A DNA stretch of 64,000 bases from Plasmodium malariae (taxonomy: Eukaryota > Apicomplexa > Aconoidasida > Haemosporida > Plasmodiidae): positions 3,281,501 through 3,345,500 of the forward strand of contig NC_041788.1 of NCBI RefSeq assembly GCF_900090045.1, written 5' to 3'. A program made the translations under genes and the position numbers. Of the stretch, positions 34,874 to 45,666 are shown piece after piece. Within the stretch, counting starts at the first letter, position 1. Every line of letters begins with the position of its first letter. The notes under the pieces are model-generated. The model searched no databases and was not told the DNA's origin. It saw only the letters and a program-made list of their open reading frames with translations.

Positions 34874-35327
34874 ATGGTTAGGTGGTTGAGTTTGTGGAGA
34901 AGTGGAATACCCCGTTAATATCAGTTTGTTTGGTACAGTTTTTACTCCATTTTGATCCAATTATTATTTTTTTTTTTTTTTGATGCTTCTTCTTCCTTTT
35001 TAATAAGTTTGTTTTGTATAAGTCTGCTTTCATCCATTTCATGTATTTATCTTTTTATTTTTTTATTGTTTCCTTTTTTTTTTTTTTTTTTTTTTTTTAT
35101 GTAATTATGTAATCACGGATATTACAATTAATTAAAAAACAAATTGTAACAAAAAAAATAAATAAAAACTCATCATATATGAAATATTTGAAATGGGGGA
35201 GATGAAAAAATGAATCAAAAAAAAAAAAAAAGGAAAAATGGTGTAAGTGGTATAAGCGATACAGTGGTAGGAAGTACAAAGGATGTCAACTGAAATATAA
35301 TAATATATTTTTTTTTTTTTTTTTTTT
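34874..35327. other. Convergent spacer between the kinase and UROS
   Basis: Short 3'-to-3' spacer. It contains poly-T (35075-35099) and further T/A runs near 34966-34981 and 35308-35328. Nothing else is seen. Confidence 0.5.
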
Positions 35328-36605
35328 TCAAACTCCACTTGTTACGTAGGTTGAAATCAGCGAGTACAAACGCTGAATGCCTTGGGAGTCGTACTGTGTG
35401 CTTATGCAAGGTATAATTACAAAGGGGATGTTTTTCTCGGACAATATTTTCCTTACTTGGTCATTTTTGTGTTTTTCCCTAGTTAGTAAAACTTCATATT
35501 TTTTTTTTTTATCCTTTATTTTTAACTCGTTGTACAGTTTTATTAGAACGTTCAAAAAGGTGTGTAACTTTGAATCATGAGGAAAATATATATTTTTAAA
35601 ATTTAATTCTTTCAAAAGATTATAACAGTTATGTCCCATGCATACAACATAATTATAATCACTTCCAAAGTTGTTATAAAAGGATTGCACTGTGCTATTA
35701 CTCATGAGTGATACTATACAGTTCTTCTTTTTTATTTTGATTTTCATTTTATTACTATGCACAATTTGTTTTGTATCATAACAATTTATTTTGGTGAGTT
35801 TTATTATATGATCATCCTTTGCTTCTCCACTGATGGCGGTACTAATATCTTCAAAGTTGGACTGACTAATGGCAGATGAAACCCACACTATATTAGCATT
35901 AATACACTCCTTTTGATTTTTAAAATATTTGCTCATCATTTCCATTTTTAATGTTGCAGAATTAGCTTTGCTAGGGGTAAAGACAATGTTCAGTTTTTTC
36001 ACACTATTATTAATTTGGTTAAATGTGTCATAACTTATGTTGCATACATTTTGTTTTACTAAAGAAGGATAATGTTTATATATATTATTGAAGAAGCCTG
36101 TTTTATTTAAGTAGTTGTTTAATATTTCATTGCATGATTCACCAATTGATATAATTGGCACATTGAGTATTTCATCAATTATGCTATTTTTTCCATTATT
36201 ACATAAAATTTGCACATTTTTATCATTTTTGTTTTTTGTTAAGTTATATATAAGTAATACTACCAGGAACCTATATATTCTAGCACCCTCTGGTGAAGTA
36301 ATTAAAATGTATAACTTTTTTCTTCTCATCCTTCCCTCTTGATCATTCTTTGTATACACTTTTTCCTCCCTTTGCGGACTCACCAATTTGCAACTGAAAT
36401 TTCTGAACTGTTCATAATATAGAAAATGTTTTTTTTTGTTTTTTTCTTTTTCTTCCTTTTCTTCTTTTTTTTTATTTTTTATGTTACACCGTTTGGGAAA
36501 AGAGGAAGACAGAATTTTCAAAAATTTGTAGCTAGTTGAAGAAATGGGCAGGTAAAAAATAAAAAATAAAAAATAAAAAAAATACTTAAAGGGCGTTTTT
36601 TCCAT
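35328..36605 (-). CDS. UROS: Uroporphyrinogen-III synthase (HEM4 family), apparently circularly permuted
   Basis: This enzyme closes hydroxymethylbilane to uroporphyrinogen III in heme synthesis; in Plasmodium this step belongs to the apicoplast part of the pathway. A single exon of 425 residues. The N-terminus (FKYFFYFLFFIFYLPIS) is a signal peptide followed by a basic stretch, as expected for a bipartite apicoplast leader. The HEM4 blocks are present but in an unusual order. LYILITSPEGARIYRFL (residues 98-114, normally the middle of the protein) comes first, then NVPIISIGESC, LNIVFTPSKAN, KLTKINCYDT and YVVCMGHNCYNLL. The block normally at the N-terminus, VLLTREKHKNDQVRKILSEK followed by NIPFVIIP, lies at the C-terminus (about 372-399). 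No second copy is seen. I assign the family with moderate confidence and the permutation as an inference from block order. Confidence 0.65.
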   Translation of the reverse strand: MEKTPFKYFFYFLFFIFYLPISSTSYKFLKILSSSFPKRCNIKNKKKEEKEEKEKNKKKHFLYYEQFRNFSCKLVSPQREEKVYTKNDQEGRMRRKKLYILITSPEGARIYRFLVVLLIYNLTKNKNDKNVQILCNNGKNSIIDEILNVPIISIGESCNEILNNYLNKTGFFNNIYKHYPSLVKQNVCNISYDTFNQINNSVKKLNIVFTPSKANSATLKMEMMSKYFKNQKECINANIVWVSSAISQSNFEDISTAISGEAKDDHIIKLTKINCYDTKQIVHSNKMKIKIKKKNCIVSLMSNSTVQSFYNNFGSDYNYVVCMGHNCYNLLKELNFKNIYFPHDSKLHTFLNVLIKLYNELKIKDKKKKYEVLLTREKHKNDQVRKILSEKNIPFVIIPCISTQYDSQGIQRLYSLISTYVTSGV

Positions 36606-37207
36606 TAGATTGTGATAAGAGAGTTACAGATGAGGGAAGACGATGTGAGGTTCAACAAAGGGGGGAGTAACAGAGCAAACGGTTAAGTGACTATGCAATT
36701 AAACGGTTAAGAGACAAATTGTACACGTGTGTGAAGTGTAGGGAGTATTATGACCAGGTCAGGTAAAACAGAGAAAAAAAAAAATATTTGATTTAAAAAA
36801 AAAAAAAAAAAAAAAAATCACGATATTATGGAAACATCATTTGTGCAAATATTTACCAAATTCATATGAAAAGTGCCCAGTGGAATGGTGTGTGGTGCAC
36901 TGTAGTTTATTTACAATTTTACAAAAATTTTGCTAATTATGCAGAGTGGTATATGAAATAGGGTATACAAAATATGGTTTAAGCAATGCGGTATACGTAA
37001 CTTGTATCAGCGTTATCTGATGTAACCACGTCATTCATTGCATGTATTGATATGCCTATAGGTAGGTAATTGCGTGTATTTATTGCTCATCTTTCATCCC
37101 TTTTTTTTTTTTTTTTTTAATGTGTGTATATATGTAATACGCAAAAAATTGCACGTGAAGGGTCTATATTATCGGAATATTTTCAACTGCGTTTTCCGAC
37201 GTAGTAG
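36606..37207. other. Spacer between two - strand genes
   Basis: Holds the UROS promoter side. Poly-A (36776-36784, 36796-36815), a poly-T run (37102-37119) and TGCAAATATTTACC-type sequence. No gene is seen. Confidence 0.5.
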
Positions 37208-38230
37208 TTAACGCGGATGGCATAGAAAAATATTTTGAAGACTACGCATTATGGGTTTCGGGGAACAGTGATAATTTGAAATGTTGATATTGTTTCTACG
37301 GTACATACTATCATTATTATATAGGACCGTTTTTGCTTTAAGGTTCATATATTTATATGGTTGATAAGTAATTGTATTTAAATTGCTTGACCTTGGGGAG
37401 ATTAGAGGGGAATAATTAATTTTTTTCATTTTTTCATAATTTTGTTGTGGTATACAGAGCTGTTCTGTTAAGTCAGTTTTTTTTCTTTTATTTAAAATAA
37501 ATTCGTTAATTTTTTTAATATAATCATCATTTTTTTGAATGAAAATTTTAAAATAATCGTGTATTTTTAAGAAAATTATTTTCATTCTGAACACATGCCC
37601 AGGTGCCCAAGTAACATTATTAAAATGTTGAATTTTGGCTAAGTCTTGAGGAGTAATAGATAACACTGTTTCGAATGAGTCATATCCATAATTAAAAAAA
37701 TGATTAATTATTTCTGAATTTACTTTTAGCTGTCTAAAGAATTCAATTAATATTAATTTCTCTGCTAATAATGTTTTACATTGAAACCATAAATTTGCAA
37801 ACAGTCCAATATATTTTGGAAAATTTTTGCATAATATATCCATAAGATTTATATATATATTGTCTGATTTATTTCGTTCCATCATATTATGTAAAATTTT
37901 AAAAAAAAATTTTAACTCCTCTTTATTAGCTTTTAGTGAAGGTAAATACATTTTTGAGTTAAAAAAGTTGTTATAATTTTCTCTATCATCTTTTTTTTTT
38001 TTCTTTTGTTTTTTTATTCTTCTTTTTATACATTCCATATGTTCTTTTTTTCCATCCCCTTCAAGATTATTACAACGTATTTTTCCATTTGGACAATTCT
38101 CCTTATTTGTAATAGTTTGTTTATTATTTACGTCTTTACACTTGACATATACACTGTCCTCTTTAGCCTTCAAAAACGTTTCTGTAATGACTTTGTTCGG
38201 TTGATCTCCTTTTTCCTTCGTTATCTGCAT
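37208..38230 (-). CDS. Conserved-looking protein with a possible SAM-like domain, function unknown
   Basis: A single exon of 340 residues. The first 100 residues are Lys/Asn-rich and probably disordered (IKKQKKKKKDD). Residues about 100-170 are helical (LKFFFKILHNMMERN, FPKYIGLFANLWFQC, LLAEKLILIEFFRQL). A segment IINHFFNYGYDSFETVLSIT followed by PQDLAKIQ and later RMKIIFLKIHDYF resembles the helix pattern of a SAM (sterile alpha motif) domain. The C-terminal 100 residues are low-complexity (SPLISPRSSNLNTI). I do not recognise an orthologue with known function. The gene lies head-to-head with the secreted candidate at 38908. Confidence 0.6.
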   Translation of the reverse strand: MQITKEKGDQPNKVITETFLKAKEDSVYVKCKDVNNKQTITNKENCPNGKIRCNNLEGDGKKEHMECIKRRIKKQKKKKKDDRENYNNFFNSKMYLPSLKANKEELKFFFKILHNMMERNKSDNIYINLMDILCKNFPKYIGLFANLWFQCKTLLAEKLILIEFFRQLKVNSEIINHFFNYGYDSFETVLSITPQDLAKIQHFNNVTWAPGHVFRMKIIFLKIHDYFKIFIQKNDDYIKKINEFILNKRKKTDLTEQLCIPQQNYEKMKKINYSPLISPRSSNLNTITYQPYKYMNLKAKTVLYNNDSMYRRNNINISNYHCSPKPIMRSLQNIFLCHPR

Positions 38231-38907
38231 CCTATCTGTGATATGTATATTTATGTTCTCCCCTTTCCCTTATTTGGTTTACTACTTTTTTTTTTTTTTT
38301 GTAGTGAAATACAAGCAAAAAAAAAAAAATAAATAAATAAAAAAAAAATAGTGCACGGGTAACTACCAAATTTGTTGAAAGCGCGGTAGCCTTAACCGCG
38401 TGTATTTAATGTCTTTGTTTTATTCTGTAATATTACTCTATTTTTTTGCTCTATTTTATTAGTTCGTCTTATTAGTTCGTTTTATTATTTCGTTTTATTA
38501 GTTCGTTTTATTATTTCGTTTTATTAGTTCGTTTTATTATTTCGTTTTATTAGTTCGTTTTATTAGTTCGTTTTATTAGTTTGTTTTATTAGTTTGTTTT
38601 ATTAGTTCGTTTTATTAGTTCGTTTTATTAGTTCGTTTTATTATATCGTTTTATTTTGTTTCATTTTATTATTTTGTTTTATTATTTCATTTTATTTTGT
38701 TTCATTTTGTTTCATTTTATTTATATATATATTTTTTTTTTTTTTGCCGCCATTTCATACACACAAATATGAGTGACAACCAAATTAACTGAAAAAAAAA
38801 AAAAAAAATTCTGACAGGATATAAAACCGAAAAAGACAAATTTTTATCGAATATCAAGTATCGAGTATATTTTTAAAAATGAGTAAATTGGTTTAGAAAC
38901 GTTTTTT
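38231..38907. other. Divergent intergenic region
   Basis: Between the SAM-like gene (-) and the secreted candidate (+). Most of it is the 13-base array at 38455-38650 and related TTTTATTTTG repeats to 38720. No gene is seen. Confidence 0.5.
38455..38650. repeat. 13-base ATTAGTTCGTTTT array
   Basis: About 15 copies of ATTAGTTCGTTTT with ATTATTTCGTTTT and TTAGTTTG variants. Confidence 0.9.
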
Positions 38908-39482
38908 ATGTATTGTTTGGAAGTTAAATTATATCTTTATTTCCTTTCCTTTTATTTTTTTTATTTTTATTTTATTTTTATTTTATTTTGTTTTATTTTG
39001 TTTTATTTTGTTTTATTTTGTTTTGTTTTGTTTTATTTTGTTTTATTTTGTTTTGTTTTGTTTTGTTTTATTTTGTTTTATTTTGTTTTATTTTGTTTTA
39101 TTTTGTTTTTATTTTTGGTTATAGACCACGCACTTCCGTCAATTTTTTCAAACTGTTCAATGAGTTATCCTCTGTCTGGACATCAAAATATTACGAAAAG
39201 TTTACATATAACAAGAAACTTTGCGTGCAATGGCACTAGTATAATGAAACACATTTTTACGTTGCACTGGCATACATGTAAGAATATAAGTGTACGTATG
39301 TGAGTACGTGCGTATGTATATACATATAGTTGTTAGGCTCCAATCACGCATACTTAAAAGAAGGCGGAAATTCTCCCTTCATGTAGAGATTTCTACAACG
39401 ACTTAGATATAACCTATGTGTGAACAGTTTACTATACTAGCAAAAGTTTTTTCCTAATTCTTACATACAAAAGTATACTTCC

Positions 39483-39513
<31 letters not shown>

Positions 39514-39867
39514 GCTTTAATATTAAAATGTTACGATAAAAATTACTACATGCATTTTGTTTGATGTTTCGCTGAGTGAGATGCTGCTTAACGATATTGT
39601 TTTGTTTTAATTTATTTGTTTTGTGAATAGTGCATCAAGTAAACGTGCATGTCTATGTAAGCACACATATGTACTCTTTTTGTCTTAACCTAAAAATGTG
39701 GGGTAAAAACGTACTCACTTGTAAACGACCATAGCAGGCATGCCATTTAAAATTTCTTTTACAAAGCTTGTAAAAACAAGGACAATGTTGTCCATCATTT
39801 GTTAAGCGACGGGGAAGCACAAATATGCAAATGTACATACATATGTACATACATATGTATATACTAA

Positions 39868-39912
<45 letters not shown>

Positions 39913-40028
39913 TAGTAGGAGGATCTTATTGGCACTCACTTTATTCTGACCCTACAGGAAATGCTGGTTTTGTTTTAATCGAAATTATTCCTTTCATCGC
40001 TAGGGGTTGTAACATATTCTACAAATAA
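38908..40028 (+). CDS. Candidate secreted Cys-containing protein, four to five small exons
   Basis: I assembled this from four islands of less AT-rich sequence. Exon A is 38908-39277, with the body from 39124 on reading DHALPSIFSNCSMSYPLSGH and then NITKSLHITRNFACNGTS, ending HWHT. Exon B is 39337-39382 (CSNHAYLKEGGNSPF). An exon C ends at 39832 (SDGEAQICK). The last exon is 39916-40028 (GGSYWHSLYSDPTGNAGFVL to the stop). With C starting at 39807 all phases close (184 residues). With a 20-base exon near 39630-39650 and C starting at 39767 they also close (204 residues) and add CKNKDNVVHHLL. Two possible N-glycosylation sites (NIT, NGT) and about six cysteines fit a secreted protein. The ATG at 38908 opens an about 70-residue Phe/Leu stretch encoded by a TTTTATTTTG repeat, which may be an expanded signal peptide or instead an intron ending at TTATAG (39124). 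No family recognised. Confidence 0.45.
38955..39115 (+). repeat. TTTTATTTTG minisatellite, possibly coding a signal sequence
   Basis: About 16 copies of TTTTATTTTG/TTTTGTTTTG. Because 5 and 10 are not multiples of three, the open frame through it cycles F-Y-F-V-L-F-C and stays free of stops. Confidence 0.85.
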
Positions 40029-40943
40029 CAACTGTGTTTAGTTACCTTTTTGTTATAGTAAATGTAAACAAGAAAAACAAAAAATAAACGATCGAAATTT
40101 TTTTTTTTTTTACTTTTTAAAAATACATACATTTGTGCAAAAAAATACAATTTATATGACTTGTTCATGAAAAAGGGGGAAGAAAAAAAAAAAAAACTAT
40201 GACAACTTGGGGATATATCTACAATTGGATTTGCTTTGCTTTTTCATAACATTTGTTTTCTGGTTAATAGTTTTTTAGCCTTTTTGCTTTTCTGTTTTTT
40301 CACTTTCTTTTTTTTTTTTTTGTTCCTTCCTTATTTTTTGCTTTATTTTTTTTTTTTTTTTTTCTTCTTTTTTGCTTCTTTTTTGCTTCTTTTTTGCTTC
40401 TTTTTTGCTTTCATGTTTGTCAAGCTATGTATGCAAAACTCCTAAACCTAGTAAACAGTTGAGAGCACTGTGGAACATGTACCAAGGAAAAAAAAAAATT
40501 ATCTTCATGTGTAACTACATAACACGCTTGATAATTTTGCATATGATATTGTTAACACATTAAAAATTGGTATATTGAATGTCCATTTAAATAAATCAAA
40601 AATGTGTATTAATAAATAAGTAAATGAGTAAGCTGTAAATGGAGGGGAAGGGGAAGGAGAATTATATAAGCTGTCTACAATATAACTGATGTTGAGTCCT
40701 TTTTTTTCAAAAAAAAAAAAAAATAATAAATAAAAATGCTCGCTGTCTTTTTAACTATAACATTAAAGTTAAGGGATAACTTGGGTAGTTTTTTCTTCTT
40801 TTTATTTCGTCATTTTGATTTCGTTATTTTGATTTCGTTATTTTGATTTCGTTATTTTGATTTCGTTATTTTGATTTCGTTATTTTGATTTCGTTATTTT
40901 GATTTCGTTATTTTTATCTCATTTTTTCATCTTATTTTTTTAT

Positions 40944-40983
<40 letters not shown>

Positions 40984-40989
40984 CATTTT

Positions 40990-41037
<48 letters not shown>

Positions 41038-41209
41038 CTTTTTTTTTTTTTTCCCCTTTTTTTTCCTCTATTTTATAATACCGAAGAGTGCTTATTTCGT
41101 TGTTCATAACTTAAAATAGTGTATACATATCTATACATTTATGTGCATAATATAAACATTGTTCTTGTTTTGTAACTATTGAAAATTTTCTCTTTTTCTA
41201 ACAAAGTAA
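40029..41209. other. Intergenic, poly-T rich
   Basis: Between two + strand genes. Contains TTTTTTGCTTC units (40363-40410), a 14-base array (40805-40920) and an almost pure T tract broken by single C or A bases (40940-41065). No gene is seen. Confidence 0.5.
40805..40920. repeat. 14-base TTATTTTGATTTCG array
   Basis: Eight near-perfect copies, immediately left of the long T tract upstream of DPAP2. Confidence 0.9.
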
Positions 41210-43577
41210 ATGATGAAATATTTATTATTTTTCTTTTCTTTTGTGTTGTTGGTTTGTCTGACGAAGGGAGACTTGCCTATACATGCCCTTATGGTACGCA
41301 TCTTTTTAAATCCTTTTTGCATAACCGTGTACATGTCGAAAAAGATATAAATCGACGGGAGTGCGCATAATTAACCGCATATATACACGTCTATTAGGTA
41401 GAATTTCATTTGAGGCGTTGTTCACGTGAAGTTGCGTCTAGCGCGTTACATACACGTGTGAGGGAGGGAACCGGTTTCAACTCTTACTTTAAAAAAGTTG
41501 AGCATAATGATACTGGGACAGTACTCTCTCGGAATTAACGAGATATATTTCTATTCCATTCTCTTCCGGCCTCTTCCTATGGTATCATTTCATTTCCTAT
41601 TTTTTTTTTTTTTTCCTTGTTAAAGGGCGATGTAATTGGAGTGTGGGAAATTAAGGAAACAAAATCGATGAGTGAGCGGGCGGTACACTGTGGTGGGGGT
41701 ATACCTAATCGGAATTTGGAAAACCTCAGTTCACGTATGATAATGAAAAAATAAAAATGTACATGTAAAGCATGTATGGATAAGTAGTAGGAGATACTGC
41801 TACCCCTAGCGCTGCTGCTGCTGCTGCTGCTGATGGTGCTTCTACCGTTGCTACTCACTCTATTGCTTACGTTACTACTCATACTCGTATTACGCTAATA
41901 CTACTATCGACAAGGAAAGAAGTACATAGTGCAGCTGCTGCAGTAGCATTTGTTCTAAAGTTATTATGCTATGTTATGATTTTTTTTTTTTTTTCCATGT
42001 ACAAATGTACTAAAGATGACGTATTCCCCTTTTTAACACCAACTTTACAGATTTAAAGGATTACGAAAAATTTTTAAAAAGAAAATATGGAAATATAAAT
42101 AAAATATTAGTTAAGCTAACAATGGAAAAGATCAAAGTTGCAAATGAGACCAATCCAAGAAATAAGTGGACGTACCTTGCAGTAAGAAGTGTTAACAATA
42201 ATGCAATTATCGGCTACTGGTAGGTGGAAGAAAAGAAAAGAAAAAATATAACACACGTTGTCAGTGCCTCAACTGATTAGAAGCATTTTTTTTATTTCTC
42301 TTTCTTTTTGACTTCCCAAAGGACGATGGTCTACGATGAAGGATTTGAAATAAGACTAAAGGGAAGAAGATACTTCGGTACGAATTACTATAAAGCATGT
42401 CAATGTGTAGCACTTAAGTTCGCGCACAAAATGAATGAATACATAAGGATATGCGCAAAAACCTTGCATAGAAAAATTGCGCGCGGCCCATAGAGGTGCA
42501 CATGAATTCACTTATATTATTTTTTTTTTTCTCGTTTTCTCTCTTTTTCTCTCTTTTTTTTCTGTGCTACCCATTTTATTAGGATTATTTAAATATGAAA
42601 AGAGACCTAGTGAAAGTTGTCCGGAAGCAATAGAAAGTAATAAACAGCAAATATATATGTATCCATTTGTCTAAGTTTATCACGATTGGACATTGTTGTA
42701 CATTTCGCGCTTATCTGTATCACTAAATCATACATTTCAAAAAAACATGCTTACGTACTTACATTACTTCTGAACATGCAGATAAAAATGAAAAAGATTC
42801 GAGATGTTACAAAACTGATCCAACGAAAACACACATTGGGTGGGTTCTTGATGAACAAATTGAAGAAACGACAAGAGAAAAAAAATTCCAATGGGGTTGT
42901 TTTTATGGACAAAAGGATCAAAAGACGGATGTTTCAGCTTTCGTCATACATAACGAGAAGAAAATACCTGAGCATGATAACAACAACCTTGGGTAAGAAG
43001 CCCCCAAGGGGGTAAAAAAAAAAAAAGGGGGAACACACCAATAGAGATATGGGCTCCTATATACGAACATACAAACATATATATACATATATTAACATAT
43101 ATACATATATTTTTGTATGCATAGACACAGGTGCACTGCCTGTACATGGATCTCTGTAGTATCGTTTTTGTAATTTATTCACGTCCCTTCTACGTATATG
43201 GCGCTTCACCACCACTTCCTAACTACTTCTTTCCCATCAGGGGGGAGATCAAGTCCGAGGAGGAAAAAGGACTGAGTTTCTCAGTCCTCACACAGAGGGC
43301 TAATTACCAGAAGATAAGATTAGCCTTAGAAAAATTGTATGGAAAGACAAAAACGAGTTTGGGTAAGTACTCTTGCCAATTGCATATTTAATTGTAGTCT
43401 TCTTTTTTTTTTTTTTTTTTGCTGATTAATCATGCGCTAACAAATTAGTGGACTATAGTTGGCTAAAGGGTATCATGGCTTTGTCCCGGCGAAGCCGAAA
43501 CGATAGCTTTTTGTATTATATATCACATAAATACATATGTATGGGTAAGTGTATGTATACGTACACCTATATATATG

Positions 43578-43619
<42 letters not shown>

Positions 43620-44552
43620 ATAGCCAACATTTACGGAGATATAGGAGACAAGATATATGGATGCCACAAGCAAGATATTGTAAACCTGAAAATCCGATTG
43701 ACCCTACCCAAAAATTTTACATGGGGTGATCCCTATACTGATGAGAATTTTAATGAAGAAGTGGATGAACAGAGAGACTGTGGGAGTTGCTATTCCATAT
43801 CAAGTGTATACATATTAGAGAAACGATTTGAAATAATGTCTTGGAAAAAATATAAAAAAAAAATAAATATTCCAAAGTTGTCATACCAATCTGTTATTAG
43901 TTGCTCTCCATATAATCAGGGATGTGATGGTGGGTTTCCTTTTCTTGTTGGAAAGCATATGTATGAATTCGGAATACTGTCAGAAAGTTTAATGAAATAT
44001 GAAAATAATGATACTGTTAAATGTAAGATGAATATAGGAACATATAATTCATCTTATTTTTATGGTTATTATAAAAATAAAACTGATGATATATTCTATG
44101 CTTCTAACTATAATTACATAAATGGATGTTATGAATGCTCAAATGAATATGATATGATGAATGAAATTTTAATGAATGGCCCTATAGTAGCAGCTATTAA
44201 TGCAACTCCACAACTGTTAAATTTGTATAATCTAAATGACAAAAATATAGTTTACGATACTGTAACTAATGAAAACCAAGTATGTGATGTACCAAATGAA
44301 GGATTTAATGGATGGCAACAAACAAACCATGCAATTGCAATTGTTGGATGGGGAGAACAAACAGATGAAAATAATAAACTTGTTAAATATTGGATTATAA
44401 GAAATACTTGGGGTAATAAATGGGGGTATAAAGGTTATCTCAAATTTCAGAGAGGCATCAACTTGGCGGGCATTGAATCCCAAGCTGTCTTCATCGATCC
44501 AGACTTCTCGAGGGGACGACCCAAGGAGCTCCTAGCAAAGCAGCAAGCGTAA
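41210..44552 (+). CDS. DPAP2: Dipeptidyl aminopeptidase (cathepsin C-like), probably DPAP2
   Basis: Nine exons: 41210-41293, 41626-41734, 42051-42219, 42322-42377, 42583-42636, 42782-42992, 43241-43362, 43449-43544 and 43624-44552. Phases close across all eight introns and give 609 residues. A signal peptide (MKYLLFFFSFVLLVCLTKG) leaves Asp21 as the mature N-terminus (DLPIHAL), equivalent to the exclusion-domain Asp that anchors substrate N-termini in cathepsin C. Exclusion-domain landmarks: GDVIGVWEI, GYWTMVYDEGFEIRL, YFGLFKYEKRPSES, THIGWVLDEQ and WGCFYGQK. The papain-fold part has Gln350, catalytic Cys356 (CGSCYS), His536 (NHAIAIVGWG) and Asn561 (RNTWGNKWG), and the family GCDGGFPF motif. 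It removes N-terminal dipeptides. Assignment to DPAP2 rather than DPAP1/3 rests on remembered gene order. Exons 4 and 5 are only 56 and 54 bases. Confidence 0.9.
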
Positions 44553-45529
44553 CACGTGAGAAGTAAGAGGTACAAAGTGAAACGTGAAAAATGAGACGTA
44601 CGAAGGGAGACTTTAAGTATGTGAACCACATAGTGCAGAGTTAAAAAATGAGTAAGGCAAAGCATAGGACTACATCTTTTGAAACTTAAAAACGGAAGAG
44701 TTGCACGTTATAGAAGTGGTGGGGTGTGTGCAGGTAATTAGAAAATGAAAAAAGTCAAAAAAATGGTAAGTTTGGTTGGATGAAAAATAGAAGACAGCTT
44801 CCTCTTGCCACTTGCATTTACGCCTCCTACAGGTACAGGCTGCACAATATAATTGACAAAGAGACTCATTTAAATATACCATTTTTGTAAAAAAAACAAA
44901 AAAAATAGCATTACTACGCTGTGCTCCAAAATGATGAAGAAGATTATATATTTTTAAAATACAAACTCTGGGGGGCACGGGCGGAGCACCTACGCCTTAA
45001 TTTAGCACCTCACATATGGATAAATATGCATATATACAAAAATGAATAAATATATATATATATGTATACAAAAATGAATAAATATATATATATATACAAA
45101 AATAAATAAATATATATATATATACAAATAAATAAATATATATATATATATACAAAAATAAATAAATATATATATATATACAAAAATAAATAAATATATA
45201 TATATATGTATACGTGTCGCTCTTTTCCACTGTGCCATGTTACTATTTTCCTATTCTGTTTTTTTTTTTTTTTTTAGCTGTTACTTATATACATTAAACA
45301 TTGCTGACAATTTGGTTTTTGAGAGCCCATATATAAGAGAAGCACCATTAATATTGCATACTGTATATATGTATCTACGTATATACATGCGAAAAGTACA
45401 TGCATACGTACACGCATAAATACATATGTATACATATATACATATATATATGAATATATTCTTATATGCATAGTGTTACCCTCCCAAACAGCAGGAATTA
45501 AAATTCTTCTTTTTAACTTTCTCGCTTCT

Positions 45530-45570
<41 letters not shown>

Positions 45571-45635
45571 GTGTTCGTTTATTACTTTTTAATTTAGCAT
45601 TACAATGAAAAATATTGTTTTTTGAATGTATATAG

Positions 45636-45666
<31 letters not shown>

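Noticed and set aside
39653..39874. - strand exon starting MMDNIVLVFTSF with a GTGAGT donor
   Set aside because: Tempting, but later - strand exons do not close in phase to a sensible stop, whereas the + strand model does.
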